From assembly GCA_017353825.1 (NCBI GenBank), contig JAFMSC010000054.1, positions 1 through 14,457 on the forward strand: 14,457 nt of DNA, given 5' to 3'. Origin of the DNA: Hyphomicrobiaceae bacterium (GTDB lineage: Bacteria; Pseudomonadota; Alphaproteobacteria; Rhizobiales; Hyphomicrobiaceae). The translations under genes were made by a program, and so were the position numbers. A model generated the notes under the pieces. It saw only the letters and a list, made by a program, of their open reading frames with translations. It was not told the DNA's origin and did no database searches. Below are positions 14,099 to 14,457 of the stretch, piece by piece (position 1 is the first letter of the stretch; each line of letters begins with the position of its first letter).

Positions 14099-14457
14099 CT
14101 ACCCGCGGTTTTCGGGTGCCGTCACGTCGCGCAGCCCGTCGCCCAGCATGTTGATGGCAAGCACCAACAGGAACAGTGCCCCGCCCGGAATGGTGATCAG
14201 CCAGGGATCGAAGAACATAAGGCCCTTGGCCTCCGACACCATCAAGCCCCATGACGGTGTCGGCGGCTGCACGCCAAGGCCCAGGAAGGAGAGCGCAGCC
14301 TCGAGCAGAATCGCCTGCGCCATGTCTAGGGTCGCCACCACGATCAGCTGGTTCATGATGTTGGGCGCGACCTCGGCGAACAGGATGCGCGCGGTCGAGC
14401 AGCCGAGCGCCTCGGCGGCGGTGACGAACTCGTGGGCGCGGACCTGCTGCGTGGTGC
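14099..14457 (-). CDS. Dipeptide/oligopeptide ABC permease, DppC/OppC type (partial)
   Basis: The C-terminal 118 residues of an inner-membrane permease are present; the N-terminus lies outside the window. The visible part starts TTQQVRAHEFVTAAEALGCS and holds the EAA loop (AAEALGCSTARILFAEVAPN) that docks on the ATPases. Next come a helix with LLEAALSFLGLGVQPPTPSW, the phrase hallmark of DppC/OppC-type subunits, and a last hydrophobic helix around ITIPGGALFLLVLAINMLGD, ending GLRDVTAPENRG. It is the upstream partner of the two ATPases, so a DppB-type permease and a periplasmic binding protein are expected beyond the window edge. Confidence 0.9.
   Translation of the reverse strand, partial: TTQQVRAHEFVTAAEALGCSTARILFAEVAPNIMNQLIVVATLDMAQAILLEAALSFLGLGVQPPTPSWGLMVSEAKGLMFFDPWLITIPGGALFLLVLAINMLGDGLRDVTAPENRG

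Noticed and set aside
1..14457. CRISPR arrays, tRNA or rRNA genes, phage or defence genes
   Set aside because: No regularly spaced repeats, no cloverleaf-like or rRNA-like segments and no defence or phage protein signatures were recognised on either strand.

Overview
The window is GC-rich DNA with dense, short-spaced operons. The gene content (a CE4 deacetylase/imidase-like enzyme, a metabolite:H+ symporter-type MFS carrier, an ECF sigma factor with an FPF..G.RC C-terminal tail, a Rieske-AIF flavoprotein and a Dpp/Opp peptide ABC system) suggests an alphaproteobacterium of the Rhizobiales/Rhodospirillales kind. That assignment is inference from family resemblance; no rRNA or tRNA gene is present to anchor it.

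Layout. (1) 1-643: an unidentified 105-base flank followed by a decayed IS630-family transposase with two single-base frameshifts and a lost 3' half. (2) 743-3691, minus strand: a tight three-gene unit, transcribed MFS carrier, then SDR dehydrogenase, then CE4 polysaccharide-deacetylase/cyclic-imidase-like hydrolase. It looks like an uptake-plus-catabolism cassette. (3) 3692-4432: about 740 bases without a credible gene, holding several inverted repeats including a perfect 28-bp palindrome. (4) 4433-5719, minus: a Tat-exported class V aminotransferase-fold PLP enzyme, with a roughly 500-base non-coding stretch upstream. (5) 6218-7630, minus: folE (GTP cyclohydrolase I) followed 33 bases later by an ECF sigma factor. 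The sigma gene has an in-frame amber codon inside region 2, and FolE has Arg at a normally invariant zinc-ligand Cys, so both neighbours carry a change expected to be damaging. (6) 7830-10487, plus: a Rieske plus FAD/NAD(P)H reductase of the AIFM3 type, transcribed divergently from folE, then an orphan substrate-binding-protein-fold gene that has no signal peptide. (7) 10640-14457, minus: the end of a dipeptide/oligopeptide ABC transporter operon (DppC-like permease, DppD-like and DppF-like ATPases) with an overlapping M20 metallopeptidase, cut by the window edge.

How the genes may work together. The last block is a coherent system: import of a peptide or acylated amino compound, then cytoplasmic hydrolysis by the M20 enzyme. 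The MFS-SDR-CE4 block is likewise a plausible import, oxidation and ring-opening or deacylation set, but its substrate cannot be read from the sequence. The central block contains the most unusual signals: the amber-interrupted sigma factor, the altered FolE zinc site and the leaderless binding protein next to a Rieske flavoprotein. I do not see a clear case for a wholly new defence or mobile system here; the best leads are those central anomalies.
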